From: a virus
IMG/VR virus record: IMGVR_UViG_3300042898_001367
Span: 1-34,067 of that record
Strand: one strand, 5' to 3'
DNA length: 34,067 bases
The translations under genes and the position numbers were made by a program. Below, one piece after another: positions 17,112 to 26,307 of the stretch. Each line of letters starts with the position of its first letter. The first letter of the stretch is position 1. Under the pieces are notes generated by a model. The model was given only the letters and a program-made list of their open reading frames with translations. It made no database searches and was not told where the DNA came from.

Positions 17112-17714
17112 ATGTATATGAGAATAGGTATAGAAATTAATGGAGTTCTACGAAACACATTGGATAAAATAGAACAAACCTATCAAAAATATATGATAGA
17201 TAAAACGGACGGTCTTGAAGATGAGGATTCCTTTAAATATGAGATAAATCTTCCCGTAACAAGTTTGGACCTTAGAAGTCATTTCACCTTTCAATCTGAT
17301 GATGAATTATTCACATTTCTGTATGAAGAATTCCCAATGGAAGTGTTTGGTCATTCACAGTCATCAGAGTATTCAACATTTAACGATTTAAATGAAATAT
17401 ATGTTAACTTAAGGGACAATCACGATTTATTAATTGTTTCCGATGAGATAGGTAAATCAAAACCAGCCTCATTATTCTTCCTATCAAAATTTGGTTGTTT
17501 AGTGGAAAAAGTAAAATTTTATAGTAATTCAACAATTAACTCCATGTGGAATGAAATTGATGTTTTACTTACCGCAAATCCTGCATTATTATTAGACCAT
17601 CCATCAGATAAGATATTAATTAAATATGAAACAATTTATAATAATAATGTTAAGTCGGAACACACAATAAACACAATCAAAGAATTAAAAGATAAATTAA
17701 AAACTATTTTATAA
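17112..17714 (+). CDS. HAD-like (5'-nucleotidase-type) protein with degenerate catalytic motifs
   Basis: 200 residues. The N-terminus RIGIEINGVLRNTL aligns with HAD motif I (hhhDxDGVL), but the two aspartates are Glu8 and Asn10. LLIVSDEIGKSKPASLFFLSKFG (~106-128) resembles motif II with the Ser and a nearby Lys. EIDVLLTANPALLLDHP (~148-164) corresponds to motif IV without the usual Asp pair. The arrangement is like phage NT5C-type nucleotidases that act on nucleoside monophosphates, but catalysis looks lost. The alternative start Met3 gives a two-residue shorter protein. The stop overlaps the next start by one base. Confidence 0.68.
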   Translation: MYMRIGIEINGVLRNTLDKIEQTYQKYMIDKTDGLEDEDSFKYEINLPVTSLDLRSHFTFQSDDELFTFLYEEFPMEVFGHSQSSEYSTFNDLNEIYVNLRDNHDLLIVSDEIGKSKPASLFFLSKFGCLVEKVKFYSNSTINSMWNEIDVLLTANPALLLDHPSDKILIKYETIYNNNVKSEHTINTIKELKDKLKTIL

Positions 17715-17989
17715 TGTTAAAAATATTAGGAGAACATTACTATTTGGATTTAGACAAGATTGACGAATACATTCAAATAAATCAAGATTCATTATCGTCT
17801 TCTGGCGAAACTGAGAGTACACAAATTAATATAGTAAAATACGAAACAATTAAACTAATGTTAGAAGTGATTATGGATGTCACAGATGAAATTGATGAAA
17901 CCTTAGCAGGTAAAGGTTCAGAAATATCAATACCATTTAAATTAGCGTTTAACACACTTTTAAATAAAAAATTACTAAACAAATACTAA
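17714..17989 (+). CDS. Small hypothetical protein
   Basis: 91 residues, acidic and mostly helical (KYETIKLMLEVIMDVTDEID), starting MLKILGEHYYLDLDKIDEY. No family recognised. It is coupled to the preceding HAD-like gene by a TAATG overlap and followed four bases later by a glycosyltransferase. The spacing implies one transcript. Function unknown. Confidence 0.7.
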   Translation: MLKILGEHYYLDLDKIDEYIQINQDSLSSSGETESTQINIVKYETIKLMLEVIMDVTDEIDETLAGKGSEISIPFKLAFNTLLNKKLLNKY

Positions 17990-17993
17990 TACC

Positions 17994-19058
17994 ATGAATA
18001 AAGAACAAATTTCAAAATTAGAACAGTCAATCCAAAACATGAAAGATAAGAAATCAAGAATCTATCTTTTAGTTCAGGATACTAAGGGTAACGCCAAATC
18101 ATCAATTGCTTACATCTATAATTTAGGGATGTCATTATTAAATGAAGGGTATAACCCAATCATTTTACATGAGAAACCTGACTACACTGGCGTATCAGGA
18201 TGGTTAGGGGAATCATACATGACATCATTACCCCATAAATCAATCGAAGGCGAAAACTTAGAAGTTTCACCTGAAGACTTTATTGTTATTCCTGAATTAT
18301 ACGGATTTGTGATGAGTCAAATTTCTAAATTGCCTTGTGGTAAAATTGTACTATGTCAAGCTTATGACCACGTATTGGAAACCTTGCAACCAGGACAATC
18401 TTGGTCACAATTAGGGTTTTACAAATGTATTACCACATCAGAATCTCAAATGGAGTTTTTAGAAAATTTAATGAAAGGTATTTCTTATGATATTTTAAGA
18501 CCGTTTATTTCAGAATCATTCACCAAACAAACATTACCCCCAAAACCAATCATTGCGGTTCATTCAAGAGAACAAAGAGATTCCGTTAATTTAATTAAAT
18601 CTTTCTATATAAAATTCCCACAATATAGATGGGTCACTTTTAGAGATATGAGAGGTTTATCTGAAGAAGAATTTGCTAAAGCATTAAAAGAAAGTTTCTT
18701 ATCTGTATGGATTGATGACAAAAGTGCTTATGGTACATTCCCATTAGAGTCAATGACTTGTGGAGTTCCTGTCTTAGGTTTAACACCAAACTTACTACCC
18801 CCTTGGATGTCAGAGAATAATGGTATTTGGATTAACAATAAGAATCAAATGGTAGATTTCGTTGCGGACTTCCTACAAAATTGGTTAGAGGACAATGTTA
18901 ACCCTAATTTATATGAGGAAATGATTAAAACTGTTGAGAATTTATCAACAAAAAAAGAATTCGATGAGGTTTCTGTAAAGTTATTTAACAATTACGTTAA
19001 CACAAGACTTACTTCATTTGAAGAACAATTAACTAAACTAGAAATTATTGAAGAATAA
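17994..19058 (+). CDS. Glycosyltransferase, GT-B fold (GT4-like)
   Basis: 354 residues. The N-terminal part (RIYLLVQDTKGNAKSS, then AYIYNLGMSLLNEGYNPIIL) is a GT-B N-lobe. The C-lobe begins KPIIAVHSREQRDS and contains the donor-site signature AYGTFPLESMTCGVPVLGL, where Glu and the following Cys-Gly-x-Pro-V are the conserved E-x7-type region of GT4 enzymes. Substrates unknown. The TAA is followed one base later by the ATG of a GT2-like gene, so the pair likely works together. Confidence 0.85.
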   Translation: MNKEQISKLEQSIQNMKDKKSRIYLLVQDTKGNAKSSIAYIYNLGMSLLNEGYNPIILHEKPDYTGVSGWLGESYMTSLPHKSIEGENLEVSPEDFIVIPELYGFVMSQISKLPCGKIVLCQAYDHVLETLQPGQSWSQLGFYKCITTSESQMEFLENLMKGISYDILRPFISESFTKQTLPPKPIIAVHSREQRDSVNLIKSFYIKFPQYRWVTFRDMRGLSEEEFAKALKESFLSVWIDDKSAYGTFPLESMTCGVPVLGLTPNLLPPWMSENNGIWINNKNQMVDFVADFLQNWLEDNVNPNLYEEMIKTVENLSTKKEFDEVSVKLFNNYVNTRLTSFEEQLTKLEIIEE

Positions 19059-19059
19059 T

Positions 19060-19872
19060 ATGGAAAACACACAAAAATTTGACGTATCGGTTATTTTACC
19101 AATTAAGTCAGGAAAAGCAAACGGATTTACTGAATACTTTGAAAAATGTATTGAGTCATTAAAAAATCAAAAAGTTGGTATCAATGAATTAATTATCGTT
19201 CACACTAACGAAACGTATATTGTTGATTATATCAATCAATTTGATTTTGGAACTTTAAACGTTATTAAAGTTGAGTGGACAAAAGATGCAAACTACGCAT
19301 CACAAATAAATTACGGTGTAAGGTCCGCAAAATCTAAATGGGTTTCTCTATTTGAGTTTGATGATGAGTATTCGAGCATTTGGTTCAAAAACGTTGAGGT
19401 TTACTCTAATGCGTATTCAGATGTTGACGCGTTCTTACCTATTGTTGTTGATACAGACCAAACAGGTAAATTTGCTGGATTTACTAATGAAGCGACATTT
19501 GCGGCAAACTTCACACCTGAAATGGGTATTTTAACTAATGAAACTTTATTAGAATATCAAAATTTTCAAATTTCTGGTATGGTAATTAAAACATCATCGT
19601 TTATTGATTTTGGTTTAATTAAATCCTCATTCAAATTAACATTTGGTTACGAATTCTTCTTAAGAATGACACATAATTCAGTTAAATTTATGTCAATACC
19701 TAAGATTGGTTATAAACACACTAACCTGAGAGATGGTTCTATTTTTTGGAATTATAAAAATGGCGACGATAGATTAACAGAAGACGAAGTAAGATTTTGG
19801 ATTGACTCTGCCAAAAAAGAATACTTTTTTATTAATGACAGAGCCATAAAGTATGAACCACAAACAGTTTAA
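19060..19872 (+). CDS. Glycosyltransferase, GT-A fold (GT2-like)
   Basis: 270 residues from the ATG at 19060 (MENTQKFDVSVILP). A TTG four codons upstream (19048) is possible but would overlap the previous gene. Features are the first strand VSVILPIKSGKANGFTEYF, INELIIVHTNE, the donor-side helix YASQINYGVRSAKSKWV, and the acidic site LFEFDDEYSS, equivalent to DxD. The C-terminal half contains FGYEFFLRMTHN, resembling the catalytic-base region. It overlaps the sigma factor start by one base. Acceptor unknown. Confidence 0.83.
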   Translation: MENTQKFDVSVILPIKSGKANGFTEYFEKCIESLKNQKVGINELIIVHTNETYIVDYINQFDFGTLNVIKVEWTKDANYASQINYGVRSAKSKWVSLFEFDDEYSSIWFKNVEVYSNAYSDVDAFLPIVVDTDQTGKFAGFTNEATFAANFTPEMGILTNETLLEYQNFQISGMVIKTSSFIDFGLIKSSFKLTFGYEFFLRMTHNSVKFMSIPKIGYKHTNLRDGSIFWNYKNGDDRLTEDEVRFWIDSAKKEYFFINDRAIKYEPQTV

Positions 19873-20621
19873 TGACAGAAATTATTAATTTAACAGGAGA
19901 TACAAATGTTGAGTTAAAGAAGAAAGGTAGAAAACCTAAACAATTAAATTATTTTGATGTTCCAGAAGAGTTGGCCGTTGTTAGATTTTTAGAAGCAACA
20001 ACTTACGAAGAAAGAAATAAAATTTATAACGATTTTTTAAAAAAACCTTTAGATAAGATGATATCTTCAATAATACGAAGATACAAATTATATAGAAAAG
20101 ACATGGACTTTACGGATATACATGTAGACACTCACTCATTCTTAATGACAAAAATTGAAAAGTTTAAACCCTCTAGGGAGAAAAAAGCTTATTCATATTT
20201 TGGTACAATCTGTAAGAACTATCTTATGGGGCAAATCATTAAGGACCAAAAAGAAACTAACCGAAAAATATCATATGAGGATATTTCCACAAGTTTGGAA
20301 AATAACCCCAACTTTTCGTACAGTATTGAAAAAGAAGGTATTGACTCAGAAAAAGTAATCAAAAACTTTTTACTTGAGTTAGACAATTTTTTAAAAAATG
20401 AAAATTTATCGGATAATGAAGTCAAATTAGGGTATGCATTACATGACCTTTTTGAGAACTATGAATCTATTTTTATTGGTAATGATAATAATAAATTTAA
20501 TAAAAATATAATACTACTTTCATTAAGGGAAATGACAAATTTGTCAACCAAAGAAATTAGGGGGTCAATGAAGAAATACAAATCGATGTATTATACTTTA
20601 GTACAAAATATGGTTAAATAA
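19872..20621 (+). CDS. gp55-like RNA polymerase sigma factor for late transcription
   Basis: 249 residues. The central segment HSFLMTKIEKFKPSREKKAY followed by SYFGTICKNYLMGQIIKDQKE resembles sigma region 2 as in T4 gp55, where FDETKYKNPHAYIT...FVQRIKKERKE occupies the same place. A basic N-terminal tail (KKKGRKPKQ) precedes it. The end LSTKEIRGSMKKYKSMYY looks like a short helix-turn-helix-like helix. In T4, gp55 replaces the host sigma and directs polymerase to late promoters. It stands just before the virion gene run, and a recurrent TATTTAT box precedes many of those genes. Family assignment is by eye and moderately sure. Confidence 0.75.
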   Translation: MTEIINLTGDTNVELKKKGRKPKQLNYFDVPEELAVVRFLEATTYEERNKIYNDFLKKPLDKMISSIIRRYKLYRKDMDFTDIHVDTHSFLMTKIEKFKPSREKKAYSYFGTICKNYLMGQIIKDQKETNRKISYEDISTSLENNPNFSYSIEKEGIDSEKVIKNFLLELDNFLKNENLSDNEVKLGYALHDLFENYESIFIGNDNNKFNKNIILLSLREMTNLSTKEIRGSMKKYKSMYYTLVQNMVK

Positions 20622-20634
20622 AATTTTATAGTTA

Positions 20635-20644
20635 ATATTTATTG
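20635..20644 (+). promoter_or_regulatory. Possible late-promoter box (weak: ATATTTATTG)
   Basis: Reads TTAATATTTATTG and ends only a few bases before the ATG at 20647, closer than the other boxes. It may be a promoter giving a leaderless message, or a chance AT-rich match. Confidence 0.25.
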
Positions 20645-20646
20645 TA

Positions 20647-21024
20647 ATGGGAAGACCGCAAAAAAAAGAAATTAATTTAACTAAGGAGTCAATGTTATCT
20701 TTGATGCAAGAAATTTATAATGAACTTGTTGAACAAAGAAACACGGCTATTAGAATACAAAATAAAATGTTGACAATGATGAAAGAACCTGAGGATATGA
20801 CTCTAATAGGCCCTGTTATTGAAAAACAACAAAAAATTATTAACGACTGTGTTGAAAAAAAATTAACATTATCTAAACTACAATCTACTATGTGGGAAAA
20901 GTCTAACTCCGCAGGAAGTGGTGGTTTCTCAATTACTGATTTAGGTGTGGATGATGATTTATTAGAAAATTTAATACAAAAAGACGCATCTAAACCTGAT
21001 GGGTCTTACAAAATGAAAAACTAA
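20647..21024 (+). CDS. Hypothetical coiled-coil protein
   Basis: 125 residues. It begins with a basic stretch (MGRPQKKEINLTKE), then long helices with heptad-like spacing (~15-90), and ends in an acidic region (ITDLGVDDDLLENLIQKD). It lies between the late sigma gene and the first large virion gene, five bases from the latter. Small coiled-coil proteins at such places can be assembly chaperones or small terminase-like subunits, but I see nothing diagnostic. Function unknown. Confidence 0.7.
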   Translation: MGRPQKKEINLTKESMLSLMQEIYNELVEQRNTAIRIQNKMLTMMKEPEDMTLIGPVIEKQQKIINDCVEKKLTLSKLQSTMWEKSNSAGSGGFSITDLGVDDDLLENLIQKDASKPDGSYKMKN

Positions 21025-21029
21025 CTAAA

Positions 21030-22937
21030 ATGGGCTCATTAGATTTAGGGGTTGATTATAAATCCGCTCAAAAAAAGATTTCGGCAACAACCTCATACAA
21101 AGATTTAAAATCTCAATATGACACCACCTCTAAAACTGCCGGAGAGTCTTTTGATACTGCAAAAGAAAACGTTACAGAATCTTTAGATAAAGTTAAAGAA
21201 CAAACTAAAAGATTTCAAAAAGAAATCAAAAATCAATTTGAACAATTATTAGACATTAATAACCTTACTGGCGGTAAAGGTGCTAGTACAATTAGTTACG
21301 TTAAAAAAACATTAATTAGAACTATTAAGAATATTGAACCTCAAATCATCGAAATTCTTCAGGAAGAAGCAATAAACGCTGTTGGCTGTGACCAACAACA
21401 AACATATGCCGCACAGGTAATCTATGTCAAAGTAAGTTCAATAGATTTAATCAATCTATTAAAGAAAGTACCTGCAAGTAAAGATGGAAAAGTCTTATAC
21501 GAAAAAAACCCAATTGCAATACAACTTTATCCATTCTCAATGAATAAAGAATTATATGAAAGAATACAAAGTGGTAACCCTTATTCAACCGATAATGGAG
21601 CACAATATATTGGTCAATCAGGACAAGCATTATTTGATATTCAATACGTTACTATAAACGCTTTAGGTGAGACAGGACATTGGTTTAAGGTAACTCTTGC
21701 AAATAGAATAGGTAGTATTAATAAGGTTGGTACTTTTTTAGCGGATTATTATAGAACAATTAAGGTTGTTGAGTTTACAAATATTATGGCAAATATTATG
21801 GAGTCATTAAGCGGGGCGATATCTATTAGTGCTAATGTTGGTGTTGCTCAAGCCGAAGATACTAGTAAATTTATGATGATAATCCAAAGGGTTTTAGGTT
21901 TATGTTTTGACAATAAAAAAGAAATTGATGTTAGTGGTATTGCAAAATTGGCGGAATTAGACGATATTGATGAGTCATTTTTTGAATTCACAGATATTGA
22001 TTTACGTAATATAGACCAAAGAGTTACTAACATTAAAAATGGTGTGGTTGAATTTGAAGATTGTGGTAATGTTAAATTACCGGTTAATTATGATGATATT
22101 CTAAATGATTTAGGTACATTAAATTTTATTGAGGATAAGGACTTAGTTGATGCTGCGGATGCGTTAACTCAAACGTTAATTAATAATCCCGAATGGCAAG
22201 GATTTGCTATTCAGGGTAATATTAAAGCCGCGGTAGATTTAAACTTCCTTAAATTAATTGTTCAAGGAATTGCCGCCGCTCTACTATCTCCAAAAATATT
22301 ATTACCAATATTTGTAATGTTAAAGTCAATAGGTCAAACATTTGTTGATGGTGTTAATTCATTTGTTGATTTTATGAAAACCTTTAAAAAGTTTTTTATA
22401 AATTTAATATCAAAAATTGGAGCGTTATTTGTTAAAGAACTTTTTTATCTAATTAAAAAAGATATTTTGAATTTAATACAATCGGTAATCCAAGACGTTG
22501 CCAGAGAAAAATTGGATAAACGAATTATTATAATTTTAAAATTAATCCAACTTATCATTATTGTCGCTCAGTTTATTTCAGATTGGCGTAAATGTAAAAG
22601 TGTTATTGATGAAATTCTGTGGTTGTTAAAAATTGCGGGAACAGGTTGGGGTGGTGATATACCATTACCTCTATTATTTGCTTCTCAATTTGCGGGAGGG
22701 TATTCTGAAACTCGAGCATTTATTGGGGCTATTGAGGAAATGCAAAAACTTGGTATTCCAACAGGACCAATGCCTGACGGAAGTCCTAATTTAGATGTTT
22801 TAAAAATGTTAGGACAGATGAAAGCTATGGCTTCGGAAGAGGCGGAAAATGGTAAGGTACAAATTGCGGTAGGGGCATTAACAATGACCCCAGCAGGTCT
22901 GACAGTTCCTGCGAGTTCTTTTGGTAAAAAAATGTAA
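21030..22937 (+). CDS. Large hypothetical virion protein with hydrophobic helices
   Basis: 635 residues. The first ~90 are polar and helical (AKENVTESLDKVKEQTKRFQ). Residues ~130-270 appear to be a folded alpha/beta domain. Residues ~415-540 contain several long hydrophobic or amphipathic helices (FLKLIVQGIAAALLSPKILL, IIIILKLIQLIIIVAQFIS). Residues ~555-635 are Gly/Pro-rich. The hydrophobic part could cross or disturb a membrane, or form a helical bundle as in tape-measure or baseplate proteins. It is followed by a 70-residue gene and the spike-like gene, so a tail or baseplate role is likely. No family recognised. Confidence 0.72.
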   Translation: MGSLDLGVDYKSAQKKISATTSYKDLKSQYDTTSKTAGESFDTAKENVTESLDKVKEQTKRFQKEIKNQFEQLLDINNLTGGKGASTISYVKKTLIRTIKNIEPQIIEILQEEAINAVGCDQQQTYAAQVIYVKVSSIDLINLLKKVPASKDGKVLYEKNPIAIQLYPFSMNKELYERIQSGNPYSTDNGAQYIGQSGQALFDIQYVTINALGETGHWFKVTLANRIGSINKVGTFLADYYRTIKVVEFTNIMANIMESLSGAISISANVGVAQAEDTSKFMMIIQRVLGLCFDNKKEIDVSGIAKLAELDDIDESFFEFTDIDLRNIDQRVTNIKNGVVEFEDCGNVKLPVNYDDILNDLGTLNFIEDKDLVDAADALTQTLINNPEWQGFAIQGNIKAAVDLNFLKLIVQGIAAALLSPKILLPIFVMLKSIGQTFVDGVNSFVDFMKTFKKFFINLISKIGALFVKELFYLIKKDILNLIQSVIQDVAREKLDKRIIIILKLIQLIIIVAQFISDWRKCKSVIDEILWLLKIAGTGWGGDIPLPLLFASQFAGGYSETRAFIGAIEEMQKLGIPTGPMPDGSPNLDVLKMLGQMKAMASEEAENGKVQIAVGALTMTPAGLTVPASSFGKKM

Positions 22938-22939
22938 TT

Positions 22940-23152
22940 ATGACGAAAAAAGAACAATCAGAAAAAGCCATAAAAATAATAAAAGATTACAAATCACACT
23001 CAAATAAAGATTTGACTTTTGTTATGGATTTTATTCAAGAAGATTTTAAATTTACCAAAGACGCCGTTATTAAAATGACCGAACATTTAGATAAATTAGA
23101 ATTAACTTACAATACTATTCTTAAAGAATATCAAAACAGAACTAGTAAATAA
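22940..23152 (+). CDS. Small hypothetical helical protein
   Basis: 70 residues, Lys-rich and almost all helical ([20 protein letters not shown], then [19 protein letters not shown]). The stop TAA shares a base with the ATG of the spike-like gene, giving tight coupling. A small chaperone or assembly factor for one of the flanking virion proteins is possible; nothing in the sequence proves it. Confidence 0.68.
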   Translation: MTKKEQSEKAIKIIKDYKSHSNKDLTFVMDFIQEDFKFTKDAVIKMTEHLDKLELTYNTILKEYQNRTSK

Positions 23153-24732
23153 TGAAAATAGACGAATCTAACATACATCAAATTATATTTCCGGGAATTG
23201 TTTATGATAACGAAGACCCGATGATGTTAGGTAGACTTAGAGTCATACCTGAAACTCAAACATATACCGATATTATAGCATCAGTTCCCAATTGGAATGA
23301 GAAGATTGATAAATGGACATCAAAAGACCCATTAATCTTCTTACCATTATTACCTTTTTATTTTAGCCAAGTACCAAAAAAAAATGAGTACGTACACATT
23401 ATATACCAAAATAAAAAATTTAACTTTCAAAACCAATTCTATATTCAAGGTCCGTTTTCATCACCAATGACAACACCTTTTGAATATTACCAAGGTTCTA
23501 AGAAATTTTTAGCGTCTGGTGATAGAATTAAACAAGGTATCTCAATTAAAAATAGTGAAGGACAATATCGTAACAAAGATAGTTATGGCGTATTTCCTGA
23601 ACCAGGCGATAACGCATTATTAGGCCGTGGTTCTGCCGATGTTGTTGTTAAAGAAAATGAGGTTTTAATTAGAGCGGGTAAAACAAAAGTATTAAGTACA
23701 ACCCAAATACCTGTTGGTAATACCTTGAGGTCATTCTTACAACTTTCAAATTTTACTCAACAAAAACTTTTATTACCTCAAGAAACCCAAACTAGATTAA
23801 TTGAAAATGTTAAGGTGGTTAAAAAAATAATAATTTGGGATATTGAAAATTTAGAAAATACTCAGAATGTCTTTAATGGGTCTGTTGGTTTATATAATGT
23901 AATTCCTAGTCAACGAGTTAATAGTAAAAATTTTAAATCCGATACTATTGTTAATTTAAGCGTTGGTACTGATTATAGTGGTCCTATTGAAGAGGTTAAA
24001 TTTACCGCCACAAATTTTAACGATTCATTAAGTTTAATTAATAAATTCTGTGATGGAGTTTTTAAAAATTTTATTGACTTACCTAATTATATTGTTAATA
24101 ATCAATTACGTAATATACCCCAAGACCAAATATTCCCTTTTGTAGTTACACCATCAAAATTAACATATCAAAAAGGTACTAAATTCTCGCCATCACAAGT
24201 TGTAAATGATGTTGCGGAATTAACTAATTATGTTAAGTTTTATAGTAAAATTAAATTAAATATGGGATTAATTAATAGTGGGTGGTTTTTAGTTTGGGAA
24301 AACAAAAATGGTACTGCTGTTATTGGCCCTCAAGGGGATATTAAGATTGAAAAAGTTACACCATCCGAGTTTGTTCCTTCAGATGTATCCTATGGTATTT
24401 TAGGGTCCCAAAAAATTTATTTACTATCACAAGACTCTACAGGACCTAAAGGTAAAATTAGTTTAAGTCAAACTTTATATGGTATACCACAAGATAAATT
24501 TGTTGGTGACGAAAGTAGTATTTATAGTAAAACATATCCAACAACAAGGGGTGATGAGTTAATGTCACTACTTAGAAAAATATTTTCATTTGTTACTGGA
24601 CACGTACATCCTGTTGCCACGGCACCACCTATTCCGGTTGCTGCAGGTAATGGACAAACCGCCGCAGAAATTAATGCAATTCTTGCTGACGCAGAAAATA
24701 CCATCTTAAATCAAAATATCCGAATTAATTGA
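23152..24732 (+). CDS. Baseplate central-spike-like protein (gp5/VgrG-type OB start)
   Basis: 526 residues. The N-terminus [23 protein letters not shown] resembles the OB-fold start of T4 gp5 and VgrG proteins, where a 'DP...LGRVRV' pattern is typical. A second signature is [21 protein letters not shown] (~143-163), like the region where mixed DNA- or spike-type repeats begin. The C-terminal [20 protein letters not shown] (~471-490) carries the TGHxHP element often seen near the end of spike-related proteins. No lysozyme motif is visible, unlike T4 gp5. It would sit at the centre of the baseplate. Confidence 0.72.
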   Translation: MKIDESNIHQIIFPGIVYDNEDPMMLGRLRVIPETQTYTDIIASVPNWNEKIDKWTSKDPLIFLPLLPFYFSQVPKKNEYVHIIYQNKKFNFQNQFYIQGPFSSPMTTPFEYYQGSKKFLASGDRIKQGISIKNSEGQYRNKDSYGVFPEPGDNALLGRGSADVVVKENEVLIRAGKTKVLSTTQIPVGNTLRSFLQLSNFTQQKLLLPQETQTRLIENVKVVKKIIIWDIENLENTQNVFNGSVGLYNVIPSQRVNSKNFKSDTIVNLSVGTDYSGPIEEVKFTATNFNDSLSLINKFCDGVFKNFIDLPNYIVNNQLRNIPQDQIFPFVVTPSKLTYQKGTKFSPSQVVNDVAELTNYVKFYSKIKLNMGLINSGWFLVWENKNGTAVIGPQGDIKIEKVTPSEFVPSDVSYGILGSQKIYLLSQDSTGPKGKISLSQTLYGIPQDKFVGDESSIYSKTYPTTRGDELMSLLRKIFSFVTGHVHPVATAPPIPVAAGNGQTAAEINAILADAENTILNQNIRIN

Positions 24733-24740
24733 TATTTATA
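24731..24740 (+). promoter_or_regulatory. Candidate late-promoter box (GATATTTATA)
   Basis: GATATTTATA begins at the end of the spike-like gene and lies 14 bases before the ATG at 24755. It is identical to the boxes at 26243 and, on the minus strand, 33594. Confidence 0.5.
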
Positions 24741-24754
24741 AGTAAAACACTTAA

Positions 24755-26239
24755 ATGTCAATTAACAACTCCTACTTTAGCAAGAACAATACTATCATAT
24801 CCAACAGTTTCACCAATACTGGTAGAAATCCAGTTACGGAATTATTTTATGGTTCTACCGCAGTGTCTCAATACCCTAGTGGGTATAGTAGATTCATATT
24901 CGATTTAGACCTTTCACTACTATTTCAGAAAATAACTGACGGCACAATTTCAACAACTTGTACCGACACAATTGTCCACACTTTAAGAATGGTGAATACC
25001 TCAACCTTTGATATTGAGTTATTAAATACCTCAACATCTCAAGGTAGAAAAAGAGCAACATCATTTGATTTAATATTATTTAGAATTCCTTATATCAATA
25101 ATGACCCACTAACCCCACAAATTTGGGATGAGGGTGTTGGTTATGATTTTGCCGACTTAATCTACGATTATAGTGACTTTGATAAGAACTTCTCTGATAG
25201 ACCATCAAATTGGTTTCAAACAACAACCATTGGGGTTTGGACAGAACCAGGAATATATGACAACACAAATACCGCAACAGGTACGGGGGTCAATTATTCG
25301 GCAATAACTATTGTTGACGTACAACACTTTGAGTTTGGTAATGAGAATGTTAGTTTTGATATGACTAGCGAAATAAATTCAATTATTGACGGTTCATTAA
25401 CTAATGTAACTGGATGGGGAATTGCTTACAAACCTCAGGTTGAAAACTTATCGGGACTTACTGATACCTATGAAACTCAATTTTTTACAAGACATACTCA
25501 AACATTTTACGAACCGTTTTTAGAAACAAACTATAACGACCTTATTGAAGACGATAGAAATTTATTCTCTTTAGGTAAGACAAATAAACTTTATTTGTAC
25601 TTGTTTGATAATGGTAACCCAATCAATTTAGACAACAATCCAAATGTTACTATTATGGATTCTTCGGGGACTGAAATTGCCGGATTAACAGGATTAACTA
25701 CCTGCCAAAGAACTAAAGGTGTTTATGAAGTTATTATACCACCACTTATTGGGTATCAAACACCATGTATGTTTACCGATAAATGGTATAACTTAAATTA
25801 CAATGGTTTCCCATTACCTCAATCATTTAATGAATTCACAATACAACCATTAAAAAATTCAATTCAAATTGGTACTAATTCTGTCGACCCAAAATTATAT
25901 GGATTTGATTTTTATGGTATCAAACAAGATGAAAAAATATATAATACCGACATTAGAAAAGTTGGTGTTATCATAAAACAAGCTTACACAACTCAAAAAC
26001 TTTTACAAAATGTTAGTGCTTATTATAGAGTCTATGTTAGAGAAGGTCAGACAGAAGTTGAGGTTCAAGATTGGACTAAAATTAACAGAACACCAAACGA
26101 ATACTATTTTATATTTGATACTAGAGATAAAATACCTAACGAGTATTACATAGATATTAAGGTGGATAGTAGCGGAGAGATAAATACATACAAACGACAA
26201 GTTAAATTCCAAGTCGTTAATATGAAATATTTGGATTAA
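24755..26239 (+). CDS. Hypothetical virion structural protein (beta-rich)
   Basis: 494 residues, rich in Asn, Thr, Tyr and Phe, with few Cys. Residues ~30-270 (SRFIFDLDLSLLFQKI, HTLRMVNTS, RATSFDLILFRIP, ENVSFDMTSEINSIID) recall jelly-roll modules of DNRLRE/CBM type, where a conserved Asp-x-Thr/Ser strand precedes 'GWGIAYKP'. The C-terminal ~220 residues have further Ig-like beta strands (VGVIIKQAYTTQK, YYRVYVREGQTEVEVQDWTK). It is probably a tail or baseplate component. It is preceded by a GATATTTATA box and followed by another before the next gene. Confidence 0.72.
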   Translation: MSINNSYFSKNNTIISNSFTNTGRNPVTELFYGSTAVSQYPSGYSRFIFDLDLSLLFQKITDGTISTTCTDTIVHTLRMVNTSTFDIELLNTSTSQGRKRATSFDLILFRIPYINNDPLTPQIWDEGVGYDFADLIYDYSDFDKNFSDRPSNWFQTTTIGVWTEPGIYDNTNTATGTGVNYSAITIVDVQHFEFGNENVSFDMTSEINSIIDGSLTNVTGWGIAYKPQVENLSGLTDTYETQFFTRHTQTFYEPFLETNYNDLIEDDRNLFSLGKTNKLYLYLFDNGNPINLDNNPNVTIMDSSGTEIAGLTGLTTCQRTKGVYEVIIPPLIGYQTPCMFTDKWYNLNYNGFPLPQSFNEFTIQPLKNSIQIGTNSVDPKLYGFDFYGIKQDEKIYNTDIRKVGVIIKQAYTTQKLLQNVSAYYRVYVREGQTEVEVQDWTKINRTPNEYYFIFDTRDKIPNEYYIDIKVDSSGEINTYKRQVKFQVVNMKYLD

Positions 26240-26242
26240 TAA

Positions 26243-26252
26243 GATATTTATA
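26243..26252 (+). promoter_or_regulatory. Candidate late-promoter box (GATATTTATA)
   Basis: GATATTTATA starts three bases past the previous stop, 55 bases before the ATG at 26308. It has a longer leader than the other copies. Confidence 0.45.
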
Positions 26253-26307
26253 AAATAAAAGAACGATAAAGTTTCAAATAATGAATAAAAAGTAAAAAAA
26301 TAAAGCT

